DNA of 53,081 nt from Allomuricauda sp. (GCF_002699205.1 NZ_PABT01000031.1:1-53081); one strand, 5' to 3'; shown: positions 16,637 through 25,374, counted from the first letter of the stretch. The notes: generated from the sequence alone by a model not told the origin. A program made the numbers and translations.

Positions 16637-17059
16637 GTGAAAACAATTTATACAATTGGCGCCATGGCCACTGGTGGAAGAAACGGACAAGTAGCAAGTG
16701 AAAACGGTATTTTAGACCTAGAAGTTAGACACCCTAAAGCTTTGGGCGGCGCTAATGATGATTATGCTAACCCAGAAATGCTATTTGCAGCGGGCTATGC
16801 AGCTTGTTTTGACAGTGCTTTGAACTTAGTGATCAATAAAACCAAAGCAAAAACAGGCACTACTTCTGTAAAAGCGAATGTTAGTATTGGTCAAATTGAA
16901 AATGGCGGCTTTGGCCTTGCTGTAAAATTAAACGTCAACATTCCTGAAGTAAGTTTGGAAGAAGCAACAGCTTTAACGGAAAAAGCACACCAGATTTGTC
17001 CTTATTCCAATGCGACTAGAGGTAATATTGAAGTAGAATTAAATGTATCAAACAATTAA
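16637..17059 (+). CDS. ohr: Ohr/OsmC-family organic hydroperoxide reductase
   Basis: One hundred and forty residues from a GTG start (16637), four bases after ohrR. Both catalytic cysteines are present: Cys57 in GYAACFDSAL and Cys121 in ICPYSNATRGN, and the N-terminal TGGRNG motif with GGANDDYANPEMLFAAG is typical of Ohr. It reduces fatty-acid and other organic hydroperoxides using dihydrolipoamide. Operon with ohrR and the nitroreductase-like gene; repression by OhrR is expected. Confidence 0.92.
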   Translation: MKTIYTIGAMATGGRNGQVASENGILDLEVRHPKALGGANDDYANPEMLFAAGYAACFDSALNLVINKTKAKTGTTSVKANVSIGQIENGGFGLAVKLNVNIPEVSLEEATALTEKAHQICPYSNATRGNIEVELNVSNN

Positions 17060-17071
17060 TAAAATAAAGAA

Positions 17072-17707
17072 ATGGCATTAATAGATAACTTGAATTGGAG
17101 ACATGCGGTAAAGGCATTTGATCCGAGCAAAAAAGTAAGTGAAGAAAACGTAGAGAAAATTATTGAAGCTGCTAGGTTGGCTCCCACTTCTTCAGGTCTA
17201 CAACAATTTAGGGTAATAAAGGTAACCAACCAGGAAATTAAAGAAAAATTGGTAAAAGGAGCTTTAAACCCTGATTGTATGAGAGAGTGTTCACATGTTT
17301 TGGTTTTTGCTGCTTGGGATACTTATACCGCAGAAAGAATTGACAAAGTATATGATTTTACAACGGATGAAAGAGGCTTGCCAAGAGGAAGGTTTAGTTC
17401 TTACACAGATAAATTGAAAGAAATTTATTTGAATTTACCCGATGAAGTAAATTTTGCTCATACTGCCAGACAATCATACATTGGCTTAGCTTTGGCTATG
17501 GCACAAGCTGCTGAGTTAAAAGTGGATTCTTGCCCGGCAGAGGGATTTGACAATAAACATTTAGATGAAGTGTTGGAATTAAACAAATACGGATTAAAAA
17601 GTGTTTCTCTTCTTTATGTAGGAGTAGCCGATGATGAAAGAGATTGGATGAAGCCAATGAAAAAAGTAAGAATTCCAAGAGATGAATTTGTTATTGAAGT
17701 AAAATAA
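17072..17707 (+). CDS. Nitroreductase-family NAD(P)H-dependent oxidoreductase
   Basis: Two hundred and eleven residues. RHAVKAFDPSKKV and IIEAARLAPTSSGLQQFRVIKV are the N-terminal FMN-binding signature of the nitroreductase family; IGLALAMAQAAELKVDSCP and the C-terminal VRIPRDEFV complete it. Such flavoenzymes reduce nitro compounds, quinones or similar electrophiles with NAD(P)H. It follows ohr by 12 bases and is probably co-induced with peroxide defence. The true substrate is unknown. Confidence 0.85.
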   Translation: MALIDNLNWRHAVKAFDPSKKVSEENVEKIIEAARLAPTSSGLQQFRVIKVTNQEIKEKLVKGALNPDCMRECSHVLVFAAWDTYTAERIDKVYDFTTDERGLPRGRFSSYTDKLKEIYLNLPDEVNFAHTARQSYIGLALAMAQAAELKVDSCPAEGFDNKHLDEVLELNKYGLKSVSLLYVGVADDERDWMKPMKKVRIPRDEFVIEVK

Positions 17708-17866
17708 CATTCACACTGCAACTGTGGACGCCCCGATTCTTAGGACAGGTTTTCTACAAAACTGATAATTACTTGAAGCCAACGCTTAATCAGTTGAAAA
17801 ACAGAAACACTGACATTTGTTTTTCAGAACGATAAAAAACGTTGGTCGGAATTAAAAAAATAAAAA
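17708..17866. other. Intergenic stretch with a possible IS end
   Basis: The bases TGTGGACGCCCCGATTCTTA (17724-17743) look like the end of an insertion sequence, and GCCAACGC...AACGTTGG pairs occur later (17777, 17838). No transposase is attached. A weak sign that the 16.1-18.8 kb module was acquired. Confidence 0.25.
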
Positions 17867-18730
17867 ATGAAATCATTGGTCAATAACATCACCGTCTTAA
17901 ACCAACAAATCTACTTTGAAAATCTAAAACGATTGGAATCCAAACCATACAAATCATTTTTTAAAAAAGACATGTACTTAAATAATGAAATAATAAAGCA
18001 TGTCCAATCCGGGGAATTACCTTTTGACAAAATAACCCATCCCAATCCAGATGATTTTAACGAAATGCTAAAGGGAAATTTGTGGAAAACAACGGGATAT
18101 AGTGTGTTAGAAAATGGGACATTATATAGTGCAAGCCATACAAAATTCCCCAATTGCACTGCCGAAATGTTTGAATGGTGGTTTTGGTGGCATTCTGTGG
18201 AGTCTGAACGCTATGCCTTATGGTATCCGTACTGTCACGTAAGTATTGAGGCAAAAAACAAAGAAGTGCTTGAAGACTCAAAACTTGATCATAGAGAAAA
18301 GTACATTGGTAATACTCATATTATAACCGAATACTTAAATGACGCTAAAAATGATATTGAAATAAAATTTGTTCCACCCGAAGCATTTGGATTTGAAAAA
18401 GAAGTTCTTGAAAATGCGGGCATAACAGCAAGTGCATGCGGATATGTTTATTCTCAGAAACCCAAAGCAAAAATTTGTGAGATGATCCACTTATTCAAAG
18501 AAACCAAAGAAGGCGGAGAACTGATTAGCAGATATTACGTTGGCGAAAATATGGCTGCATTAGTTGGAAGCAAAGAAATTAAATTACCTGAATTTCTGAA
18601 GAAAAAATTATTAAACAGCAATGCTTCTGGAATACAAATGGCGTACGAACAAGTAATGCATGACCAAATTGAGTTTACACATTTGGCCTCAATGCTTCCT
18701 GAATTATTCAAGGAATTTGGAAAGAAGTAA
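17867..18730 (+). CDS. 2,4-diacetylphloroglucinol hydrolase (PhlG)-like enzyme
   Basis: Two hundred and eighty-seven residues. The segment FEWWFWWHSVESERYALWYP followed by His124 is characteristic of the DAPG hydrolase family, a zinc enzyme that cleaves a carbon-carbon bond of diacetylphloroglucinol. Candidate zinc ligands, by family position, are His124, Glu155 (HIITEYL), His265 and Glu269 (HDQIEF near the C-terminus). No signal peptide, so cytoplasmic. Most family members outside pseudomonads have unknown substrates, so detoxification of an acylphenol is a guess. It follows the ohr operon on the same strand after 159 bases. Confidence 0.72.
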   Translation: MKSLVNNITVLNQQIYFENLKRLESKPYKSFFKKDMYLNNEIIKHVQSGELPFDKITHPNPDDFNEMLKGNLWKTTGYSVLENGTLYSASHTKFPNCTAEMFEWWFWWHSVESERYALWYPYCHVSIEAKNKEVLEDSKLDHREKYIGNTHIITEYLNDAKNDIEIKFVPPEAFGFEKEVLENAGITASACGYVYSQKPKAKICEMIHLFKETKEGGELISRYYVGENMAALVGSKEIKLPEFLKKKLLNSNASGIQMAYEQVMHDQIEFTHLASMLPELFKEFGKK

Positions 18731-18782
18731 AATTACTACTAACAAAGTGTCCTATGGAAAACCTTGGTCCAGTTTTTTAAAG

Positions 18783-19121
18783 TTAGGCAATATTTTCTTT
18801 TTGCCTTAAACCACCTTTTAAAGAACGCATCATACGATTATCAACACCTGAAGGATGTACGGAGTTTACACGGGTCTTTCTCGGGGCCGCTTCCAATGCA
18901 GCAGTACGTGTCAGCCCTATGATAGCGTGTTTACTGGTGACATAAGCCGATACATTGGGTATACCTCTAAGCCCGGCAACTGATGATGTATTGATGATAC
19001 TTCCCCCATCGTTCATCTGTGGGAGAACGTATTTTAACCCTAACCAAGTCCCCTTCACATTTACGGCAATCACCTTGTCAGATTCTTCTTCCGAAAATTC
19101 TTCAATGGAGGAGCGTTCCAA
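18783..19121 (-). pseudogene. Short-chain dehydrogenase/reductase remnant
   Basis: About 112 residues cover the middle of an SDR: VIAVNVKGTWLGLKYVLPQM (central Asn), SIINTSSVAGLRG (catalytic Ser), SAYVTSKHAIIGLTR (Tyr-x3-Lys) and RVNSVHPSGVD. The N-terminal TGxxxGIG nucleotide-binding part is missing and the homology breaks at about 19105-19125, where unrelated sequence begins. The C-terminal helix is also cut. Likely a decayed gene. Confidence 0.7.
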
Positions 19122-19370
19122 ATCAATTATCCACCCATGTCCGTATGAACACTACTCACAACATTATCGTGATTCAAATGGAAAGCTCTCATTAGGGAAC
19201 AATGGTGTTGGCATCTGGAAAGCTATAAGAAGATGCTCAACCTTGCCATAAAATTGGAGAGGAAGGAAAAAGAACTCTGCATGGATAACATCATTAAGGG
19301 AATTGACGGACGACATATCATTTAAAGACTGAATCCCAGCTCATTTGAACAGGGCTTTTTCGTTCTAGGG
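19122..19370. other. Gene debris, no intact gene
   Basis: After the SDR breakpoint a short plus-strand frame (REQWCWHLESYKKMLNLAIK, then LERKEKELC...) looks protein-like but has no start or family I recognise. The region joins truncated pieces and probably reflects past insertion and deletion. Confidence 0.35.
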
Positions 19371-19410
19371 GAAATCATAGATTTTTTATGGCTCTTGGAA
19401 TTGATGGATG
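19371..19410 (+). promoter_or_regulatory. Shared upstream element, copy 1
   Basis: AAATCATAGATTTTTTATGG followed by CTCTTGGAATTGATGGATG resembles the element found upstream of four other genes of this locus (see 25375 and 26379). It lies 60-100 bases before the 19471 gene. Confidence 0.35.
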
Positions 19411-19470
19411 CCCAAGCTTTTAGCTATATCTACTTTTAGATCAATTAATAATCCATAAAAACTATAAAAA

Positions 19471-20016
19471 ATGAAGAGAACAATTATTTTTTGTGCAATC
19501 GCTTTTTTGGCATGCACAATAGACGTAGATGCGCAAAACTGTAATCAAGGTAAAAAATTGGCCGAAAAAACATGGGAAAAGTGGGGTCCATGGAAACCTA
19601 ACATTACTTTGATTCCTTTTAAAAATGAAGTTAAGAAAATAAAAGGATATTGGAATTGGATTGCTAATAATGGAGGAGCGACCATCGGCCCACGATTTTT
19701 GGAAGTTGATGGAGGCAATGAGAACGGAAATATTGCCGGACAGACAAAACGGACTTTTGTAACTCCGCCGTCCTTTAACAATACCATGACCATTACCATA
19801 AACAAATATGGTGGAAGGGCCGAAACTGGTGTCGTAATCTGTTCCCATGGTAGGAATGGGGTAACTAGACAGCTCAAGAGCTACACATTCCCAAACAGTA
19901 GAAATGGGTCGGTCAAAAAGTTTACCCTTTCAGGAGTGAAAGGAAAAATCATAAGTGTTGCCATGAAGAATAGATCTATTGGGAACAAATTCAAGTATAA
20001 GATTAACGCTAAGTAG
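19471..20016 (+). CDS. Secreted protein with one copy of an unrecognised beta-rich domain
   Basis: One hundred and eighty-one residues with an N-terminal signal peptide (MKRTIIFCAIAFLACTIDVD, cleavage probably after DAQ). The C-terminal half, MTITINKYGGRAETG... LKSYTFPNSRNGSVKKFTLS then GVKGKIISVAMKNRSIGNKF, aligns with the first half of the 26628-27401 protein (MTLNVEKTGGRAKTT... GNITGKRIVLRVKNHSATNK). The alternating pattern suggests a beta-sandwich. I know no family for it. The last residues carry no sorting signal I can see. A convergent terminator separates it from the sensor kinase gene. Confidence 0.7.
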   Translation: MKRTIIFCAIAFLACTIDVDAQNCNQGKKLAEKTWEKWGPWKPNITLIPFKNEVKKIKGYWNWIANNGGATIGPRFLEVDGGNENGNIAGQTKRTFVTPPSFNNTMTITINKYGGRAETGVVICSHGRNGVTRQLKSYTFPNSRNGSVKKFTLSGVKGKIISVAMKNRSIGNKFKYKINAK

Positions 20017-20176
20017 TTGGTCCATACAAATGGTGAGGGGCCACTTAAAAAGTTCAATAAGAGACGACAGTACAAGTATTTGGAAAAAGGCGCCCATTCT
20101 TTATGCCCACTCAAAAAGGGCCTACTTACAGGGCAAAATGCCTTATTGACAGATCATTAAAAACCAAAAAGATAAG

Positions 20177-20203
20177 AAGCCTCTAATTTTAGGGGCTTTT
20201 TAT
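20177..20203. terminator. Terminator between converging genes
   Basis: AAGCCTCTAA (20177-20186) pairs with TTAGGGGCTT (20189-20198, one G-T pair), followed by TTTTAT on the plus strand. It lies between the 19471 gene and the end of the minus-strand kinase gene and may serve both. Confidence 0.55.
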
Positions 20204-20237
20204 GTATCAGTTTGTTTATAGCACTACCGGTTTTTGA

Positions 20238-22235
20238 TCAAGAGGTAAAATTAATGTTGATCGTTGTTCCTAACCCTTTTTCAGAATCCCAATCTATTTC
20301 GCCGTTGAGGTAGGCCACCCGGCTCTCAATATTTTTTAGCCCCAGTCCTTTTTTGTCCTTTATTTTTTCTGGGTCAAAACCTTTGCCATCGTCTTCAATG
20401 GTCAAGTGAACTTGGTCGTTATGGGCATACAACTGAATGAAAATGGAGCTTGCCTCGGCATGCTTTTTAATGTTCGATACAATTTCCTGTACCAAGCGAT
20501 AGACCATTACCTGTTTGGTGGAATCCATTTTGGGAAGGTCGTTGATCTCAAGGGATACTTCATAGCCACTTATTGTCAATCTTTCCGCAATGTCCTTTAT
20601 GCCATCTTCCAGGCCTGAAATGGATAGGGCATGGGGCATCATATTGTGCGAGATCCGCCTAACCTCCGTACATGCATGGTCAATTAAGGATTGTGTCTTT
20701 TCCACAATTTCCACATTGGCATTGGTTCCATCTACCATTGCCGTAAAATGGGATTTTACCGAGCTCAACAAACTTCCAAGCCCGTCATGCAGGTCCTTGG
20801 CTATCCGGGTACGCTCTTTCTCCTGTCCCTCTATCATGCTGTTCATGGCGGTAAGTCTGTTTTCTTGTTGCAGTTTTACAATTTCTTGGTCTTTTAAAGC
20901 TTGTTGTTGTTCCGCAATGGTATTTTGGTATTTGAGTCTTTTTCTAAAGAAAATATAAAATAGCATCAAAAACGCGGCTAAGGTGATGGCCCCCGCCGTC
21001 ATCAGGTTTTTCTGCCTATTTTTTTTCTCAATGATAAGTTGTTGCTCAGCATCTTTTTTATCAAATTCGTACTGCATGCCCAACTGGGTCATTTTTCTCA
21101 CATTTTTTTCACTGAAAATAGAATCTTTTAGTTGTGTGAATTTTTCATGGTTCTCCAAAGAAGCTTTGTAATTACCTAAACTGTTTTCAACTTTGTACAG
21201 ACATTCATAGGCCTGTATTTTGGTATCAATGTCATTTATTGATTTTGCCAGTTCCAAGGCGGTGCTGCAATCTTTTAAGGCATCTTCTACCTTGCCTTGT
21301 TCATAATACAATGCCCCCCTTTTGCTCAGTACCATCATTATTCCCCTGTCGTAATGGTTTTCTTCACTGGTCTTAAGGGCTTCGTTATAAAAATCCATGG
21401 CTTGTTGTGTACTGTCCATTTCATAATATGCATTGCCAATGTTGAGGTTTGAAGTGCTGATAAACCTTGGGGGCAGTCCAGCATCGATTTTCATTTGCTT
21501 GGCCTGTTTTGATATTTCCAGCGACTTTTGGTATTGCCTCATTTTTGTGAGCAGTTCACCTTTGTTGCTTAAAATAATGGCAGCGTTTGGCTGATTATTT
21601 ATAGCAATGGCCAGGTCATAGGCCTCTTCATAACTTTTAAGGGCACTGTTGTAATCGTCGGTTTTAAGGTAAAGGTTGGCCAAACTGTTGTCGAGTACCA
21701 TTATTTTGCCTTTTAACTGTATCAATCCTAGGGAATCAAGGTCTTGGGTATCAATCCCCTCCAAGATTCCTTTGGCCCTTAAGTTTGTGGTTATGGCCAG
21801 GATTACGTCTCCCAGTCTACTATATATACCTCCACGGGTACTCAATATGGAAGCTTTGAGCATTTCATCGTCCTGTCCCCTTAAATTTTCATCCGCAAGG
21901 TCAAGTGCCACTAAACTCGAATCCATTTCTGCATGGAAGAAATAATAGTTCCCCAAAGAATAATAGCTGTTGGCCATTAGCAGAGGGTTTCCATCAGATT
22001 TTGAAATTTCCAGTGCTTTGAGGATTATTTTTTTTGAGGGTGAAATGTAGCGTTCCTTGCCAGCCAATTTTACCAGATTTAAGACCTTATTGTAGTTGCT
22101 CTGTTCACTGTTTACAATTGAATCCAATTGATTTTCGATTGGGCTTTGCCCAAAGAGATTGTTTCCCGGTAATGTGCCAAAACAAAGAATGCAAAATAGG
22201 ATCAGGCTTTTAAGCATAGGGTTATAGTGGTACAT
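20238..22235 (-). CDS. TPR-containing sensor histidine kinase (HisKA_3/NarX type)
   Basis: Six hundred and sixty-five residues: signal peptide (about 1-30, FGQ), a periplasmic array of tetratricopeptide repeats (about 40-370; for example SNLNIGNAYYEMDSTQQAMD and YEQGKVEDALKDCSTALELA), a membrane segment near 408-430, a coiled coil (about 430-470), the HisKA_3 box RIAKDLHDGLGSLLSSVKSH with His483, and HATPase_c with DDGKGFDPEK and KKGLGLKNIESRV. This architecture is common in Bacteroidota and pairs with LuxR/NarL regulators; the obvious partner is the regulator at 23759. The TPRs probably bind a periplasmic peptide or protein. It is transcribed away from the secreted-protein genes. Confidence 0.88.
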   Translation of the reverse strand: MYHYNPMLKSLILFCILCFGTLPGNNLFGQSPIENQLDSIVNSEQSNYNKVLNLVKLAGKERYISPSKKIILKALEISKSDGNPLLMANSYYSLGNYYFFHAEMDSSLVALDLADENLRGQDDEMLKASILSTRGGIYSRLGDVILAITTNLRAKGILEGIDTQDLDSLGLIQLKGKIMVLDNSLANLYLKTDDYNSALKSYEEAYDLAIAINNQPNAAIILSNKGELLTKMRQYQKSLEISKQAKQMKIDAGLPPRFISTSNLNIGNAYYEMDSTQQAMDFYNEALKTSEENHYDRGIMMVLSKRGALYYEQGKVEDALKDCSTALELAKSINDIDTKIQAYECLYKVENSLGNYKASLENHEKFTQLKDSIFSEKNVRKMTQLGMQYEFDKKDAEQQLIIEKKNRQKNLMTAGAITLAAFLMLFYIFFRKRLKYQNTIAEQQQALKDQEIVKLQQENRLTAMNSMIEGQEKERTRIAKDLHDGLGSLLSSVKSHFTAMVDGTNANVEIVEKTQSLIDHACTEVRRISHNMMPHALSISGLEDGIKDIAERLTISGYEVSLEINDLPKMDSTKQVMVYRLVQEIVSNIKKHAEASSIFIQLYAHNDQVHLTIEDDGKGFDPEKIKDKKGLGLKNIESRVAYLNGEIDWDSEKGLGTTININFTS

Positions 22236-22329
22236 AATTGAAAGGATGGTATGGTTTTTTGTTGAAATGAAATTTAATTATAAACTACAAACTAGAAGTT
22301 AAGAATTCGATGACTTCTAAAAAATCTAT

Positions 22330-22345
22330 GATTTCATGGATTTTT
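22330..22345 (+). promoter_or_regulatory. Shared upstream element, copy 2 (short form)
   Basis: GATTTCATGGATTTTT is identical to the first 16 bases of the copies at 25375 and 26379. It lies about 100 bases before the 22443 gene and 95 bases from the kinase start on the other strand. Confidence 0.4.
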
Positions 22346-22442
22346 ATAAGCTATAGGAAATGATGGATAGGCAAGATGGGGGAATGGAATAATTTGCGGT
22401 ATGCCACATTCAATATGGGCACTATCTAAAAAATCAACCAAC

Positions 22443-22796
22443 ATGGAGATTACGGTCCAATACCAACAGGAAATAAAACAGGTAATGGCAAACTTGGCCA
22501 TGACATTTCCAAAACATATGGTAAAACACCCCTTATTAAATAAAAAAGTAATCAATGTTATTGATTGTCCGAATATGGTGATCCTGACCCAAAAAGATGA
22601 TAAGATCAAGATCAGTAGTGGGGTCAATATTGTGGTGCCATGGATTTTCATTGTCCTCATGCTGCTCTTTGGGACGGGTATCATAGTCGGTCTTATGTTT
22701 TACGCCATCTTAATCTTTACAAATCGTAAAGAAACAAAAGTGCTCAAATATGGAACAATAATAAGCTGTTCATCAGATACATATAACATAATTTAA
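22443..22796 (+). CDS. Small membrane protein of unknown family
   Basis: One hundred and seventeen residues from the ATG at 22443; an earlier in-frame ATG at 22401 would add 14 residues of less protein-like sequence. After a soluble N-terminal part (MEITVQYQQEIKQVMANLAM, DKIKISSGVNIVV) there is one long or two short membrane segments (about 68-95, WIFIVLMLLFGTGIIVGLMF). No family recognised. It starts the plus-strand group that contains the paralogous lipoproteins. Confidence 0.55.
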   Translation: MEITVQYQQEIKQVMANLAMTFPKHMVKHPLLNKKVINVIDCPNMVILTQKDDKIKISSGVNIVVPWIFIVLMLLFGTGIIVGLMFYAILIFTNRKETKVLKYGTIISCSSDTYNII

Positions 22797-22820
22797 TATA
22801 ACCAATCAACTATTTAAAAA

Positions 22821-23516
22821 ATGAGATATTATTCTGTTTTTCGATTAATGATGCTATCAATGCTGTTTTTTTCATGTGCCTCTGAAAACCAACAAAAAGG
22901 GTTGGGTTTGGTTTCAGACCTCTATGGAGCCAAAACATCGTATACCAAGGGCTTTAAGATAAATAATGGAAAAAAAGCAACCATTTTTACAGTAAAGGTG
23001 GGGCAGAGCAAAGCATTGGACACCTTACCTTGGCCAACAGCTTCGTCAAATATTGCCCTGATGATATATGAGAATTTTTCAGATGAAGAGCGTGAGAACT
23101 TTACCAATATTGCTGTTGAGAAAGATGAGAAAGAAGAAGATAGGAGAGAAACACAATATTTTGAGCTTGGCAGGCTCGCCGATGCCATGGAACAAGCAAA
23201 TGTCTTTAAAAAGTTCTCGGATTATTTGATGAAAGAAAATTATGAGGCCATTGTTGACGACGTGGATTCGAGATATAAAAATGCACAGACACTTCCAAAT
23301 CTTAAGGCATATATGAATGGGCTTATCGCCAAACATGGAAAGATTACCGGCTATAATCGCATGGAGTACGGGATTCTTACCCCCAACAGCGGAGGGGATA
23401 AACTATTCAAATATTTAGGGTATTTAAAGTTTTCTGATCAGTCAATATGGCCTTACAGTGTAACCGCTTCAATGGATTTATCGAACAAAGACATACTCGG
23501 CTATAGGCTCGATTGA
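22821..23516 (+). CDS. Lipoprotein, paralogue family member A
   Basis: Two hundred and thirty-one residues. The signal ends in a lipobox (SMLFFSC, Cys19). Conserved blocks shared with the 24640 protein: DLYGAKTSYTKGFKINNGKK, SSNIALMIYENFSDE, RYKNAQTLPNLKAYMNGLI, MEYGILTPNSGG and YLGYLKFSDQS. The family is unknown to me; the fold appears alpha/beta with a charged middle. Upstream sits ACCAATCAA (22802), also found before the 24640 and 26628 genes. A hairpin with T-run (23572-23605) follows it. Confidence 0.72.
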   Translation: MRYYSVFRLMMLSMLFFSCASENQQKGLGLVSDLYGAKTSYTKGFKINNGKKATIFTVKVGQSKALDTLPWPTASSNIALMIYENFSDEERENFTNIAVEKDEKEEDRRETQYFELGRLADAMEQANVFKKFSDYLMKENYEAIVDDVDSRYKNAQTLPNLKAYMNGLIAKHGKITGYNRMEYGILTPNSGGDKLFKYLGYLKFSDQSIWPYSVTASMDLSNKDILGYRLD

Positions 23517-23571
23517 TCTAGGGGGGCTAAACATCATATTAAGATGGGACTGTTTTTGTGATGGAATTTTA

Positions 23572-23605
23572 TGGGGGTTAACTTATTTGGCCCCCAGATT
23601 TTTTA
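23572..23605 (+). terminator. Probable terminator after lipoprotein A
   Basis: TGGGGG (23572-23577) and CCCCCA (23591-23596) form a short stem, followed by GATTTTTTAATT. It lies between lipoprotein A and the regulator gene. Confidence 0.45.
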
Positions 23606-23732
23606 ATTCACATTCGATAAAACAAGCATTTTAGCCAAAAACATAAGCAGCCTATACATTTTTGGATACCAATCACTGGATTTCAGTTACAGTTAAACTG
23701 TATTTTACCTATTTTTATTTAGTTCAAACTAT

Positions 23733-23754
23733 ATACCAACCAGATACCAACCAG
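23733..23754 (+). repeat. Tandem 11-bp repeat in the regulator leader
   Basis: ATACCAACCAG occurs twice head to tail (23733-23743, 23744-23754), ending four bases before the regulator ATG. One helical turn per copy suits protein binding, and the position would also affect translation. Confidence 0.55.
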
Positions 23755-23758
23755 TGTA

Positions 23759-24412
23759 ATGTCACCAATTAAAGTGTATATTCTCGATGACCACCAAATG
23801 GTCATTGAAGGCTTTAGACTTCTTTTACAGAACGAGAAAAACATACAGGTCGTGGGATGGTCCCTCAATGCCGAAGATGCGCTGAAGGAGTTACCCAACA
23901 TAGATACCGATGTGGTGCTGTTGGATATAAACATGCCCGGAATGAACGGGATAAATGCCTGTAAAAAAATAACCAAACTATTGCCTTGTGTAAGGGTGAT
24001 TGCCATTACCATGCACAAAGAGAGCAGTTTGATCAAAATGATGCTGGGAAATGGGGCCAGTGGTTACGTTTTGAAGAATGCCGGGAAGGACGAGTTGGTA
24101 AAAGCCATTGAAACCGTTTACGAGGGCAAGACGTTTTTAGACGAGACGGCCAATGAAATTGTCATAAGTACCATGGCCAATGGTAAAAAAAGTAAAGGTA
24201 CCAGTGGGCTTTTTCCAAAATTGTCGCGGAGGGAAAAGGATGTCCTAAAACTTATTCTCGAAGAATATACCACCCAAGAAATAGCCGATAAACTGTTTAT
24301 CAGTTTTGGTACCGTGGAAACCCACCGCCGCAATATGCTCATTAAAACCGGAACTAGGAATACTGCTGGCCTGGTCCGTGTGGCTTTGGAGTACGGACTG
24401 TACGACCAATAG
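23759..24412 (+). CDS. LuxR/NarL-family response regulator
   Basis: Two hundred and seventeen residues: receiver domain with acidic DD at residues 10-11, phosphoacceptor Asp56 (VVLLDINMPGMNG), Thr in AITMHKE and Lys in YVLKNAG; then a LuxR-type helix-turn-helix (about 150-212; LSRREKDVLKLILEEYTTQE and ISFGTVETHRRNML). The natural partner is the TPR kinase at 20238-22235, separated by two genes of the opposite direction. It sits between two duplicated lipoprotein genes, so control of this locus is a fair inference. The ATG at 23759 follows the tandem repeat directly. Confidence 0.9.
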   Translation: MSPIKVYILDDHQMVIEGFRLLLQNEKNIQVVGWSLNAEDALKELPNIDTDVVLLDINMPGMNGINACKKITKLLPCVRVIAITMHKESSLIKMMLGNGASGYVLKNAGKDELVKAIETVYEGKTFLDETANEIVISTMANGKKSKGTSGLFPKLSRREKDVLKLILEEYTTQEIADKLFISFGTVETHRRNMLIKTGTRNTAGLVRVALEYGLYDQ

Positions 24413-24430
24413 TATTTTTTCTTTCTATAT

Positions 24431-24450
24431 GAATTCATGTATTTTTTTGG
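24431..24450 (+). promoter_or_regulatory. Shared upstream element, copy 3 (diverged)
   Basis: GAATTCATGTATTTTTTTGG resembles GATTTCATGGATTTTTTTT of the better copies. It lies about 190 bases before the 24640 gene. Match is partial, so confidence is low. Confidence 0.3.
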
Positions 24451-24639
24451 TATAGCTGAAAAAATGGATGTTTTTCGTTCCATTAAAAATTAGTTTAGAA
24501 CACCAAAATGGCTTACTGCCGTTTACTTAGGGGTGTTTTATACCATGGTATCCCTTACCTTATTTTTTGAACGTAATTGGCCTTGATATGGTTTTATGAC
24601 CAATCAATACCAACAAATAATAGTTAATATATCTTTAAA

Positions 24640-25317
24640 ATGAAAAAACAATCCTTTTTGAATAAAATCCTTGCCTCGTCCATAACTGAAAGCCAACAAA
24701 GGGGTTTGGATGCCGTTGCCGAACTTTACGGTACAAAAACATCCTTTACCAAAGGGTTCAAAGTTAGCAATGGAAGAAAAGCGATCATCTTCACTGTTAA
24801 GGTGGGGCCCAGTCAAATGTTGGATTCTTTGGCATGGCCAACGGTTTCATCAAATATCGCCCTAATGGTTTATGAGAATTTTTCCTTTGAGGACAGGAAA
24901 ACCTATACCACCATTGCCGTTGAAAAGCTTGTTGACAACAAAGTTAAAGAGAAACCACTGTATTTTGGTCTCAACAGTCTTGCCAATGCCATGGATCAGG
25001 CAAGGATCTTCACCGATTTTTCAGAACATTTGATCCGTGGGGAATATGTGGCCATTGTTGAAAATGTGAATCCAAAGTATAAAAATGCACAAACGCTTCC
25101 GAACCTTACCGGCTATATGGAAAAGCTGATACGTGAACACGGTAAGATCATGGGGTACAAACGAACAGAATATGGAATACTTACCCTGAAAAATGGGGAC
25201 AAATTGTACAAATATATTGGGTATTTAAAGTTTGCGGACCAGTCTGTACAACGGTACAGTGTCACCACATCCATGGATATTACGAACAATGTTTTCGAAG
25301 GTTTTAAATTGAACTGA
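24640..25317 (+). CDS. Paralogue family member B, without an export signal
   Basis: Two hundred and twenty-five residues, clearly a duplicate of the 22821 lipoprotein: AELYGTKTSFTKGFKVSNGR, VSSNIALMVYENFS, YKNAQTLPNLTGYMEKLIRE, TEYGILTLKNGDKLYKY and YIGYLKFADQS. In contrast to that protein the first 20 residues (MKKQSFLNKILASSITESQQ) lack a hydrophobic core and lipobox, so it should stay in the cytoplasm or the signal has been lost. The leader carries ACCAATCAATACCAAC (24600-24615), similar to the tandem repeat before the regulator. Confidence 0.72.
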   Translation: MKKQSFLNKILASSITESQQRGLDAVAELYGTKTSFTKGFKVSNGRKAIIFTVKVGPSQMLDSLAWPTVSSNIALMVYENFSFEDRKTYTTIAVEKLVDNKVKEKPLYFGLNSLANAMDQARIFTDFSEHLIRGEYVAIVENVNPKYKNAQTLPNLTGYMEKLIREHGKIMGYKRTEYGILTLKNGDKLYKYIGYLKFADQSVQRYSVTTSMDITNNVFEGFKLN

Positions 25318-25374
25318 TCTATCCTACATTTTGGAACACGGGTCGACGCACCGCAGCTATTTTAAAGCCTACAG

